Source: Amyloporia xantha (lineage: Eukaryota > Basidiomycota > Agaricomycetes > Polyporales > Adustoporiaceae). From it: DNA of 64,000 nucleotides. The stretch covers positions 1,364,001 to 1,428,000 of the forward strand of contig JAYKKR010000006.1 of the NCBI GenBank assembly GCA_036971615.1, in the 5' to 3' direction. Under the pieces are notes generated by a model that ran no database searches, was not told the origin of the DNA, and worked only from the letters and a program-made list of their open reading frames with translations. A program made the translations under genes and the position numbers. Shown here one piece after another: positions 39,506 through 49,807 of the stretch; position 1 is the first letter of the stretch; each line of letters begins with the position of its first letter.

Positions 39506-41848
39506 ATGGTCAATTCCTCTGAAGCCGCCAGCTCTCCCACACCCCCGCCACTCGGCACTCTCATCGACGACGGTGCTCTGGAACTTGTCGAAGTCTTGGG
39601 GTACGGTGGCTATGGCGTCGTATATCGTGCCATTGACACTTACTCATCCGAGCCGACGTCGTACGCTGTCAAATGTCTACCGCACTCACAGAAACGCAAT
39701 GCGACTCGTCAGCGCCAGTTGCACTTGCGCGAAATTACTCTTCATCAGCTCGCATCTGCACACCCCAACGTTGTTACCCTTCACCGCGTCGTCGAGGACT
39801 ACGAGTACACCTATATTATCATGGACTACTGCGGCGACGGCGATCTCTTCTCCCAGATCCTCCACCATCGTCGATATCTAGGCCGCAACGACCTCATCAA
39901 AGACGTGTTTCTTCAGCTGCTTGATGCAGTCGAGTATTGTCATTCTCTGAAAATTTATCATCGTGACTTGAAGCCCGAAAATATCCTTTGTTTCGATGAC
40001 GGTCTGCGACTTGCCATCACCGATTTTGGTCTGGCTACCACCGATACCATGAGCACTGAGTTCCGTACTGGCAGTGTATACCATATGAGTCCAGGTAAGC
40101 CCACATAATTTCATAGCTTGCAATCCCAGTAGCTGACCGCCCCATCAGAATGCCAAGGTGGGGTCTTTGCTCCGACGCGAAGTTATTCACCCCTGTTCAA
40201 CGACATCTGGTCACTTGGTATTATCTTACTGAACCTGATCACCGGTCGGAATCCGTGGAAGTCTGCTGCCTCGGACGACTGTACCTTCCAGGCGTACCTC
40301 AGAGATCCCATGCATTTCCTGCCCACCGTTCTTCCCATTTCAGAGGAGGTCAACATGCTACTGGTAAGGACACTAGAGGTCGACTGGCGCCGACGTATCA
40401 CTCTGCGCGAGATGCGGTCTGCGATTAAGCAGATCGATAACTTCTACTCGCCAGATGTGCTCTTCGAGGACAGCATGGCTCGCTGCCCGTGGGAAGCGGG
40501 TGTCAATGTCGACTCTGACACCGAGTCGTCTTCGTCAGCGTCAGCCGAAGAGGAATCCCGGGCGCAGGAACAGCACGAAGACGAGGGCTTCATCTCTGCT
40601 TGGAGCGAGACGGACTCGGAGATGGTGTTTGCGCATGTCAACGACAAGTCGTCGTGGGCAGACTCGGTATCTTACGAAGCGGCTAGGCGCGACTCCTATT
40701 CTAGGTCGATGACCCCTTCACCTGTGTCACCCCTCTTCACGACGACGAAGTTGTTTGATCAGCTGCAGACCCCAAGTAACCCTTCGACATACTCGTTCGT
40801 GTCTTCGTCACCGTCGATTCCCTCTCTTCCTGCGACACCTGGCCTCGACAGTGCATGGAATCAGCCAGCCAGCAAGCGTCCACACCTGAAGATTAACGTA
40901 AACACGAACGGGTGTCAGCCGACGTACTATGACAACAGCATCATGATGCTCTCCGCACGTTCATCATCGATGCACACGGCACTGGAGTCGCAGTTCGACG
41001 GGTATGCGCTGTACTCCCCATACCTCTCCGATACACTTCCCGAGAAAACCTCTATGTTGTTAACCTCTCATGATGACATGGGCATGATCACTACCCCTGC
41101 ATCGGCAGGAGACCACAACATGGATGTTCAGTCGATGTACACCTACCCTACTATCGACGGCCACTCCTCGTCTTCTCCTAGAGCCGAGTCTCCAACTCTC
41201 GGTCTTGGCTTAGGGTCCACGTCAGGGAGTGTCACGGCGGTCGATCGGTTTGAGTACAACTGGGAACAGTACACGGCGCCATCGAGTCCGGCGCAGGATC
41301 CGCCAATTTCCGCATTTTCCTTTCTCACCTTCACCTCCACGCCAGCACCTTCACCGCAGTCGGAACGAGCTTGGCCCTCGGTCCCCTTCATGGCCGCAAA
41401 TTCCCCTTATGTCCCTCACGCCGACAAGACGACTGCACAGTTCACCTTTCATGCGCCGCCTGCTTCACCTGCTCCGCTCCCCATTCGCCCGCCTCTTTCG
41501 CCCGCGTCGCGAGACCGGAAGGCGCGCACGTCGAGTTTCCTGAACCCGATCAGGCTCGCATTTCCGCGTCGCTCGTCGTCGCCCCTTGCCCGGCCGTCCC
41601 CGACGTCGCCATACCGTGCGACGGAGATGGAGTCTGCACCGGCGACACTCGGCACGAATTGGGCGTTTTCTCTATCTACGTCTTCTTCGCCTTCACCACA
41701 GCCGTACTTGTGCCTGCCTCCGGCAGGTGCTGAGAAAGCCGAGACGAAGCTGCGGGACACACAGCGCGCAGCTCAACGGCGGAAAAGACTACGGTCAGCG
41801 CGTGCTTGGTTCTCTCCCAGCAAGCTTTTCTCGGCGGTGCTGCCTTGA
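39506..41848 (+). CDS. Ser/Thr protein kinase, Ran1/Ksp1-like
   Basis: The kinase domain is N-terminal: glycine loop LGYGGYGVVYRA (about residue 32), lysine in SYAVKCLP, αC region REITLHQLASAHPNVVTLHR, catalytic loop KIYHRDLKPENILC, DFG in ITDFGLATTD, and SPECQGG in place of APE. A 54-base intron (40095-40148) sits inside this last motif (SP|ECQ). The subdomain IX block is FNDIWSLGIILLNLITGRNP. The domain ends near residue 300 (REMRSAIKQIDNFYSPDVLF). The remaining 460 or so residues are Ser/Pro-rich and disordered, with acidic stretches. Fungal kinases with this layout include S. pombe Ran1/Pat1 (meiosis and nutrition) and yeast Ksp1 (TORC1 signalling). The precise orthology is inference. Confidence 0.88.
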
Positions 41849-42195
41849 ATGAACTCATGAGTTATTTTTATTGCATCCAAATTCATCTATTACGTCGCAT
41901 TTCATCACGATATATCATCACGAACCTCTGCATACCAGTCATTCGCCATTCGTTCATCTACAACATACATTTTTAACTTGCATTGCTATTTCTGTTATCT
42001 TTATCTCGGTAGAGCCGTGTAACGAATTCAAGAACACTTGTTGTACTATGCCATCATACATACACCATGCAAATATGTGAACGTCCATCGGATCGCCTGA
42101 ACCCTCTAACGAAAATGACCTTAAAATCCTTCAACGCGACAGGCACGTTCCTAGAGTGCCAGACGTAATAGTGAAATAAATAGAGCTGTTTCTAT
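41849..42195. other. Convergent intergenic region
   Basis: AT-rich 3' flanks of the kinase and PITH-domain genes. No other feature was seen. Confidence 0.5.
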
Positions 42196-43027
42196 CTATC
42201 GAGCCGTCGTCTGCTGCCCACCAACCTTTTGAGAGAGTCGGTCTATCAGAGGCGCATCTGCGGCATTAGCTGCGGGGATCTCAAGTTTCTCGGTGGCTTC
42301 TCTCCGCTGTGACCGACTATCCCCTTTGAAGCCGATGTAATATATCGTAAGAGACTCCCCGCCAACAGCTTCACTCTGGAACTCCGCATGAGACTTGCCA
42401 GAATATAATGATGCCATACAGATGACGTACGAAGAACAAGGAGAGTGAATGTATGTTGGCAAATGCCGCACTGCGTAAGGGATACTCAGTGACACCTACT
42501 TCGCCTTCTAGAAGGCTGATGTTTAGTTCGGGGGTGACGTCTTCGGCTTCTGCAAAGTCGACGATGGTAGTTCGATTTGCGTATATACGCAGATGACGCG
42601 GAGTCACTTCTCCTCTACCTAATAGAAGCGATGAATCTCAGAAAGAGAAGGGTCAATTAGGAGATCGCCTACCGAGTTTGAGTAACACAGACCTCACACG
42701 TACATTCTGCGTAAATGGAACATGAACAATGATCTACGAGAAGACATCAGCGTTTTCTAAATGGAACCATGTGCAATTTGCCATGCCTGATCATCGACTC
42801 CTGACTCTGCGTATTTGGAGGTATCGTTACGCTCATCCCATGGCTTGATGATCGCTTGCGCGTCCTCTGGGACAGTCAGGTTCAAACCATGCACACTTTG
42901 TACGTCACAGTACGCTGTCCAGCAGAGCGCAAGTACAAGCTTACTTCATCTTGTCAATATAGCCATACAAGTTAGCGAGATCTGTCCCTTCCACTTGAGA
43001 TGCCACAGAGTCGTTTGAGGACGCCAT
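42196..43027 (-). CDS. PITH-domain protein (PITHD1-like)
   Basis: Five exons. The start at 43027 gives MASSNDSVASQVEGTDLANL and YGYIDKMN, then VHGLNLTVPEDAQAIIKPWD, YAESGVDDQ, IIVHVPFTQNVRVRSVLLKL, RGEVTPRHLRIYANR, SHAEFQSEAVGGESLTIYYI and GFKGDSRSQRREATEK, ending VGGQQTTAR. This is the PITH fold, named for its occurrence in proteasome-interacting thioredoxins. Here there is no thioredoxin domain, as in human PITHD1 (C1orf128). The second intron (42786-42734, 53 bases) begins with GC instead of GT. The gene is divergent from uS5m with only 284 bases between the start codons. Confidence 0.9.
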
Positions 43028-43311
43028 CAGCCCTTATGTTGTCACCTCCTCGTAATCAAAGTTTTCACAATGAGAGGCTGAACTCTCCCAAAGACGTGAT
43101 GCTGCTCGGAGATCAGTTATGGTGAAGGTGTGAGAGACAAGCCAACTTATGAGCCGCAGTGCTGAGCGTATGTACGAGGAACTCGAGAATTGATGATCGA
43201 CTGTGTGATGAAGTTGTGACTACGTCCGTGACTATACCAGTCACCTCGTTACGGAACTTAGAATGCTGTCACAATTCACTTTCGCCGCGACGCTGCACGC
43301 TGTCGCAGACG
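43028..43311. promoter_or_regulatory. Short divergent promoter, PITH protein / uS5m
   Basis: 284 bases separate two divergent ATGs, so both core promoters and leaders must lie here. No canonical TATA box is evident. The plus frame of uS5m is open upstream to 43159 but contains no ATG before 43312. Confidence 0.5.
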
Positions 43312-44298
43312 ATGAACACTCTGGCCAGACATGTCGTGTCTGGCGTCTCTCGAGCTGCTCGAATACACAGAAAAAATGGCCGAATAGGTCCCTCCGCCAT
43401 TTTTATGCGCCGCAAAACGACGGAATCTGCACCATCCACATCCTCCGAAGCTCTACCTCCTCATGAAGAACGCAACTTCGAGCTCGAGTCCGTCAAGGAC
43501 ATAAACAGCAATTTTCCCAATCTCATGGAGCCAGACATATTGATGGACATGCATGAAGCTCAAACATTCTCTCCGAGTCGGCGCACCCCCTTCCAAAACA
43601 AGGTCATCATACGAAATGACCCCTCTATGTTTTCCGCCCTCCAGAAGCAGATGAAGAAATCCGCAGGCGTTGGCGAAGAGGGACGTCGCCGTGATGCAGC
43701 AGATGCGGACGACCCGCTGACATTCCTCCACCTCCCTGAGAACGAGATCCGCCGCTTGTACAGGTACCCGATCCTCCGGCGCAGAGTGGTCCAGCAGACG
43801 GGGAAGGGGAAGATTCCACGACAGCACGTCGTCATGGTGGTGGGGAACCAGAACGGGCTTGTAGGGATCGGCGAGGGCAAGGCGCACGAAGCGCAGCGCG
43901 CGGGACAGGCCGCTCTGAAGGAGGCCGTGCGGAACATGGACTATATCGAGCGGTTCGAGGGGCGGACAGTGTGGACGGAGATGGAGAGCAAGTTCGGGTC
44001 GACGCGCATCATCCTGCGACCGCGGCCGGTCGGTTTCGGCCTACAGTGCAACCCGAACGTCTATCAGGTCCTCAAAGCAGCAGGAATCAAGGACATCAGC
44101 GCAAAAGTGTGGGGCAGCCGGAATCCGATGCAGGTGGTCAGGGCGTTGATGCGCATGCTTATGCCGGGCCACGCACCCTTGGGGATGGGCAATGGTATTG
44201 GAGGGAGGGGAAGAAGGTTGGACAAGGGCTTTGGGCTGCGGGCAAAAGACGAGCTCGAACGAGAACGGGGCAGGAAGATTGTTCCCGTGCGGCTGTGA
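43312..44298 (+). CDS. MRPS5: Mitochondrial ribosomal protein uS5m
   Basis: Small-subunit mitoribosomal protein. The first ATG of the frame at 43312 gives MNTLARHVVSGVSRAARIHR, an Arg-rich targeting sequence; upstream frame continuation to 43159 starts at GTG, not ATG. The body is an uninterrupted single exon. The N-terminal S5 double-stranded RNA-binding part reads RQHVVMVVGNQNGLVGIGEG followed by KAHEAQRAGQAALKEAVRNM. The C-terminal part reads IILRPRPVGFGLQCNPNVYQ, LKAAGIKDISAKVWGSRNPM and VVRALMRML. These are the hallmark strings of the S5 family. The C-terminal tail is basic (ERGRKIVPVRL). Confidence 0.94.
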   Translation: MNTLARHVVSGVSRAARIHRKNGRIGPSAIFMRRKTTESAPSTSSEALPPHEERNFELESVKDINSNFPNLMEPDILMDMHEAQTFSPSRRTPFQNKVIIRNDPSMFSALQKQMKKSAGVGEEGRRRDAADADDPLTFLHLPENEIRRLYRYPILRRRVVQQTGKGKIPRQHVVMVVGNQNGLVGIGEGKAHEAQRAGQAALKEAVRNMDYIERFEGRTVWTEMESKFGSTRIILRPRPVGFGLQCNPNVYQVLKAAGIKDISAKVWGSRNPMQVVRALMRMLMPGHAPLGMGNGIGGRGRRLDKGFGLRAKDELERERGRKIVPVRL

Positions 44299-45748
44299 CG
44301 ATCATACGTTCATGGTCCATGAGTCGAGATGCTCATAATATGCTCTCTGTCCGGCAGCAACGTCACATATAATTCACTTTATTCTATTCATTGGCCCATG
44401 TTCACGAACACGCAGAACAGGCATAATCTGCTCGTTGTCCTCAGAGGTAGAATGCTAGCCTTTCGCTCTGACTCGGCTCCTAGCAGGTGCAGCCTGTCCA
44501 AATCTGAGATACGCAAGGTACAGAAGTCCATGCCAAGCTCCTCACGGCTCTCTGTAATGAGCCTACTAACTTGTTACATTTGACATCGCGCGACAGCTGC
44601 AACCTCATGCGTGTGGGATTGGGAATCCATGGACGAGAGAATCGAACAAGGATGTTGTACTGTATATCTATGTTCAACTTCATTATCCATAAGCAGTCCA
44701 GTAATCAGCATGAATACTCCGACGCGATCTAACAAATATACAGTAGACAATCTCATAATGCATGAGCTCGTAATGCATCAAACGTCACAATGCATAGGCT
44801 GAGCCGGGAACCAACCTGGGGTCAGCCGCCTAGTTGTCAATATGCTCATGCATTATGAGATTGTCTACTGTACATCATCTGTATATTCACAAACGATGCT
44901 GAAATAGACAAGAGCAAGCGGAAATTGTTCCCAAAATAACGCTACAATGTCGTGACAGCTTACCACCGGCGCACAGAAGAGAATGAAGATGTACATAGAA
45001 AAGGCGAGGTAAAAATCGTAAATAATGGCGTACGAGATGATCAAGGCTAGATTCCAGCCCTTGGCCATGGGGCGGCCGCCGCCGCCCCGGCGGCGAGGGT
45101 AGGGCACAATCAATGTCAGTCATCTTGTGTATACTTCTTGTAAGCAACACCTGACAACTGTATATTAGTGGAGGCAAGGGCAGTACGAGGTGATGAGGCT
45201 CCTAGACTCTGGATGATGACGCCCACATCGGGCCATGGTATGGTCCCATCGACTAAAACTCGAAAATTTTGAGGGAAAATAAAGGATTTGAAGACAAACA
45301 TAATTGATAGCTGTTGTAAATAAGCACAAAAACAGGAATGAGAATGCCTTAGTGGACTTGATCAATGCAACAACCAGGTGCACACATAGACACATAAGAT
45401 AATACTAGATACATTCACTTACTATTTATGTCACGGATGGCCCAATGTAGACGGCTACGACTGCTCTTGGTTTCTAACAGTGGAAGAATACTGTGTAATC
45501 CCAGTATCGTTCCTCGCATTTTATCATTCATGATTAATGTCCGTCGATAGTGTGAAACCTTGAACTGAAAATTCTTGAATTCAACCCATCGGACGGTTCA
45601 GCCTGTGCCAGCGACAACAGTGAGGTCAATAAGCTTCAAAATAGCTTGTGGAAGTTACATAAACCATAGCATATTATGGAACATACCTGCAAGACTTCCA
45701 GTATGAAAGAGATCACCAAGGACTCCCAACCTTCAAGTCGCGTCGAAC
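44299..45748. other. Intergenic region with inverted repeat and an unassigned membrane-type frame
   Basis: Holds the 29-base inverted repeat described separately. On the minus strand around 44945-45110 one frame encodes a Pro/Arg/Gly-rich start and then a strongly hydrophobic run (NLALIISYAIIYDFYLAFSM). Upstream, possible exon starts occur near 45530 (MNDKMRGTILGLHSILPLLE). I could not assemble these into one consistent gene, so no CDS is called. Confidence 0.35.
44739..44872. repeat. Perfect 29-base inverted repeat (fold-back)
   Basis: The arms 44739-44767 and 44844-44872 are exact reverse complements, separated by 76 bases. The left arm begins 'tacagtagacaatctcata' and ends 'atgagc'. The spacer contains a smaller ggctga/tcagcc pair. 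No target-site duplication was recognised. It could be a tiny fold-back element or a strong hairpin in a 3' flank. Confidence 0.85.
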
Positions 45749-46246
45749 AGGACCCCGGCGAATCCCCCAAGAGCCTCGATCCCATTTGGTCCGAAAATCG
45801 GCCAAAATTTCGAAAATGTTCGATCCAAAAGGCCGAATTTGGGGGGCGTAGGTCGAAATGTTCGGTGCCATAACGGTCCGAAATGTACCTCTCAGCCCGC
45901 ATGTCCGATCCTATCAGGGACGAAATCCGGCCAGTCCTGGCGCGGAAATGGACAGGCCGGTCAAGCCGACGGGCATCTCCTCAGACGCCTCTTCGGTCCC
46001 CTGCCGAATGCTCTTCTGTGATCCAGATGGCGTGCAGACGGCGCCGAACAATTCCAGCACCGCCCGATGAGCAGATCGGCCTTTTTTGCGAGGCTTTAGC
46101 GATTTTAAGAGGTTCGATCCCATTTGGGGCCGAAATCAGGCCTTTTGCCGCGAGGTTATGTGCCCAAAGTCCGAATTGGGCGTCGGGCGAGGTCCGAACG
46201 AAGGACGATTTGGGATCGAGGCTCTTGGGGGATTCGCCGGGGTCCT
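45749..46246. mobile_element. Non-autonomous hAT-type MITE, 498 bases
   Basis: The terminal inverted repeats are 36 bases and identical: 45749-45784 (starting 'aggaccccggcgaatccccc') and 46211-46246 in reverse. Immediately outside, the 8-base sequence 'cgtcgaac' occurs on both sides (45741-45748 and 46247-46254), an intact target-site duplication. An 8-base duplication is characteristic of the hAT superfamily. The interior has no transposase and contains a second internal pair of similar strings (gatcccatttgg near 45778 and 46117). Perfect termini and duplication suggest recent movement. It lies about 375 bases upstream of the ELYS-like gene start. Confidence 0.9.
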
Positions 46247-46621
46247 CGTCGAACGCGTCGCGTTCAGAGACGCGTATGCACGTGATATGTTTCGCCACGC
46301 TGTTCCTCCAGTAAAAGTAGTTACACAACTTCCGGTCTTCTACCACCAGTGCCTCCATTGTTTATCTCAACCTCAGACAACCTCAGAGGAAGAGCACCCT
46401 CACTACCTCCGTTGACATTTAGCGTGACCCTTGCTTTTGTCCTTTCCCTGACTGGTTACGCGCCGAGACCTTAGAAACAATAAGCAGGACGGAACAGCAG
46501 GAGGACCCTGCGATCTACCCTTGTCTTAAATAGTTTCGCGTCATTTCTCCTCTTACCTTCTTCAAAACAGGATTATATCTCGGTCAGTTGTCTCTGAAGC
46601 ACAACTAGTGCGGTACGCAGG
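46247..46621 (+). promoter_or_regulatory. Promoter region of ELYS-like gene, downstream of MITE
   Basis: The remaining 5' flank between the MITE and the ATG at 46622. It includes pyrimidine-rich leader sequence near 46540-46570. The MITE must displace any more distal regulatory sequence. Confidence 0.45.
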
Positions 46622-49138
46622 ATGGACATCGTATGTTGCGCGCGCATGTTGTGTTGTCAGAACCTGCCATACTGAAGATACTCAGGATGACGCACACGAA
46701 GAACAGCCTGAGCTCATAACGCTCTTTGATCTCGAGCCGGACAGTTTTCCATGGCGGCCGCCTGTGTTTCATGAGATCGAGGACCGGCGGGTAAAAATGG
46801 CTGATTCCCTTATATTCGATGTCTTGCTCTCCTCTGGAGGCGTCCGGTACCCAAGGTCTCTCTACCCACCCATTGATATTGACGGTCTGCAGCGCTTACT
46901 GGATGCGATTGAAAATTCGACGTACGACGCGCTCAAACAGGACTGCCTCATCTACTTCCTGCTCAAATGGCACCGCGACGAGCGCGAATTTGACTTTAAA
47001 GAAGAGAGGTGTATTCCACCCCAGTTTGTGGCGCTCGCAGACGCGTATTGGCATCTGGACACAGGGATTGAAATTTCGGTGAGTCTTTCATTGCTTTCCT
47101 CGTGTGACGTATCCTTGACGTACTCTGTGTGGCAGAAAGCAATATCCTTACTGTCGGACGCCCGCCTGAATAGGGACTACACGACGAAAATCCTCCAAGC
47201 GCTGTCTCTTGCGAATGATCCAAATACACTCATTCGAAAATACATTAGGACAGCGAAGCCATTGCTGATTGAGCCGAACGACATCGATGCTTTCGTCACA
47301 GCGCTCGCAGAGGCGAGTCTGCTAGAGGCTTGGCTATACCAGCGAACATTCACCGAGACGAGCGAGACACGCGAGCGCGCCTTTCGGACAATACTTGACT
47401 GGTGCCTAACGCGTGAGTTGTTATCTTCTCTATGCATGCTATGGGCTATGAACCTCTGTCATCAGCAAAACCTCGCGTAACGTCCCTCAAACATCTTCTG
47501 GGATTTCCTCTATCGCCCTACGAGGAAAGGATATTGCATTCATACGCGATCGACCCTCCACTGCAAATCCCCGTGTCGTCCATTCCAGCGCTGCATGATA
47601 CTGTGTGCCTACGCCTTGTTCAGGCAGGTCAATTCGCGAGCGCCATTAAGCTCGAGCGCCAGCTGTCCGCGCGCAACATGTCACGCACGAACGACAGGTA
47701 CCAGAAGGCAGCTCAGGAGCGCAGGCAGATGATGGATGAGATTATGGCGGCGATGCCTGTTCCCGAACGACAGCTGCTCGAGATTGAGCTGGAGCAGCTC
47801 GGGCAGGGTAAGGGCGCAGGCGTCCCGTCGCTGTCTGCATCATGGTCGTCCAGGATCGGTAACAGCGCCGACTTGACTATGTCTTGGGAGAGCGTACGTG
47901 CGCCGCCTGCCATCAATGGCGCTCCAGCATCTGCATCTGCATCAGCCACTGCTACGCGTGCCCCAGCGCCCTTCATTGACTCGCCCAGTTCTGCTATACC
48001 ACAGCGCTCGGGGGCCCCACGTTTCGGTGGGCCCTTACCCACTGTTAGTCCTCATACCGCACAGCAGGATGTGTTCACGCCTCTGTCGTTTTCGACAAGC
48101 ACTTCGTACACACCCGCACTCGCGGCCTCTACTTCGACGGCGTCTCCTCTCTTTGGCTCTGCTTTACCGGCCTTACAGCCTGCGGGCAATACATCGCTCG
48201 CCGGCTCGTCTGCATTTCGATTTTCTCCTGCCAACCGTGTTGCGCAAAGCATTGCTAGTGCAAACACGAGTGCTAATGGTGTTCGCTCCTTGTTCGATGT
48301 AGCCGGGAGTGCTAATCAGATGCCCAATGCATTCTACCAGCCGCCACCCTCAGCTGGCGTGAAGCGGCGGTTTGGACAGGACGCCGGTCGCACGGCACTA
48401 TCTGCTTTCCACTCGCCTCAGCCTCAGGAGCTGTTGGATGACCCGTCGATAGATCGAGTAGAAGAAATGATCGACGACGATCCGATGCGCACAGATGACG
48501 AACCCATGCAGAATGGGCATACGGAACCTTCCCCCATCGAAGAGGCACCGCACGAGAACAGCGTCTCTGGCGAATTTTCGGTCTCGGTCTTCGCACCGCA
48601 GTCGGACTCTTACTACAACAACTCTCGCACTCCTCGGGCTGAAGGAGAGACGCAGACTCTCCCTGGAGCATTTGGCCCGGAATCGGACGAGGAAAGCGAG
48701 CCGTTTGCGCCACCACCGAGTCGCAGGACGCGCAGGGTGCCGCCTCAGCCGACACCATCGCCTCCTCCGCCTCCACGGCGAGCGACGCGGACCCGCAAGC
48801 CAGTCAAGGAGCGGGATCTGGGACGTAGCCTTCCTGGCACTTTGATAGATGAGGAAGAGGAAATAGATGAGGACGTCGTGGCACCTCTACCGCCTCCGAC
48901 TCCAGCGACTCGAAAGGCTGCCCGTCGAACTCGCACCTCGCGTCAGGACGAAATGACGGAAGCTGAGTTGACGCGGCCCAGGCGATCAACAAGACTATCC
49001 ACAGCATCGTCAAGAGGGTCATCATCACCAGAACCGCCGTCGCCACAAAAGCCTCCCGCGAGGTCCCGCAGTACGCGCAAATCGGCGGCCGGAACGACTA
49101 CCACCTCCAAAGGCACCTCCCGCAAGAAAAGGTCATAA
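46622..49138 (+). CDS. ELYS-like nuclear pore protein
   Basis: Related to the ELYS domain of nucleoporins that tie the Nup107/160 (Y) complex to chromatin. Exon 1 is only nine bases (46622-46630, MDI). A 55-base intron (46631-46685) leads to DDAHEEQPELITLFDLEPDS, then DSLIFDVLLSSGGVRYPRSL, YPPIDIDGLQRLLDAIENST and QFVALADAYWHLDTGIEIS. A second, in-frame 57-base intron precedes KAISLLSD. A third intron, after DWCLT, leads to PKPRVTSLKHLLGF. The helical ELYS domain runs to roughly residue 370. The rest is a long Ser/Pro/Ala-rich tail with basic clusters (RRTRRVPPQP, RATRTRKPVKE, GTSRKKRS) that could bind DNA or act in nuclear import. Family assignment rests on the helical core. Confidence 0.87.
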
Positions 49139-49807
49139 ACAAACAGCACATGTGGATGTTGGTATGTTGTCATGATATTGTTATGTAAATCTGCATGTAT
49201 GGATTGTCACATAAGCTTTTCACCCTCAACCGCATTTGCCGGCTCCTCTGAATTATAATAAGACAAGTGCTAAGATAGGCCCAAGTCATTCTCGACTACT
49301 ATGGTCACGATGTGACAATCACGTGCATGGCCCAGATAACTATTTGTCTCGTGCCTATTTACATGATAACGGGTAGTTATGCAGTAGTTATGGTGGCAAA
49401 AAGCTGATTTTGAGTCGCAACAAAGGGCTTATTCTCATATATGCAGCTTACATAAGCAGCAAGGTCGGACAGCTCGCGATCCTATTGCGTTGGATGGAGG
49501 CCCTTATTCGCAATTCGGTCACCATCAATCTTTAGGGAACACATTTCCACCCAGTCTGATGGTACCCGAATTTTATTTAATGTCATTTGACTTCACATTT
49601 TGATTCTTTCGTACTTTCTCTCTGCCAAACTGGTGTAAGCGTGACAGCCACAGGTCACGTGAAGTAGTCGAGAATGACTCGGGCCTATCTTAGCAGTATT
49701 TCAGTTGCTGGATTTCGTTGCCGAAAGAATTACAATATATAATACGTGGAAACAGAACAAACATTTGTAACAACACCGACCGCCCCTCACCAGTTCAAGA
49801 AGTGCTT
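49139..49807. other. Convergent intergenic region containing a TIR element
   Basis: Between the 3' ends of the ELYS-like gene and SEC24. Most of it is the 428-base inverted-repeat element at 49268-49695. Little other sequence remains for the two terminator regions. Confidence 0.6.
49268..49695. mobile_element. 428-base element with 33-base terminal inverted repeats
   Basis: The left arm 49268-49300 ('tgctaagataggcccaagtc' onward) and right arm 49663-49695 are reverse complements with one mismatch (caag versus cgag). The interior is AT-rich and non-coding. No clear target-site duplication was found, so the superfamily is not assigned. Its arms share no sequence with the hAT-type MITE 3 kb away. 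Confidence 0.78.

Noticed and set aside
43159..43311. Extended N-terminus of uS5m
   Set aside because: The upstream in-frame stretch begins at GTG and has no ATG. The product from 43312 has a convincing mitochondrial presequence.
46100..46130. tRNA B-box-like string 'ggttcgatccc'
   Set aside because: It lies inside the MITE and no cloverleaf or A-box could be formed around it.
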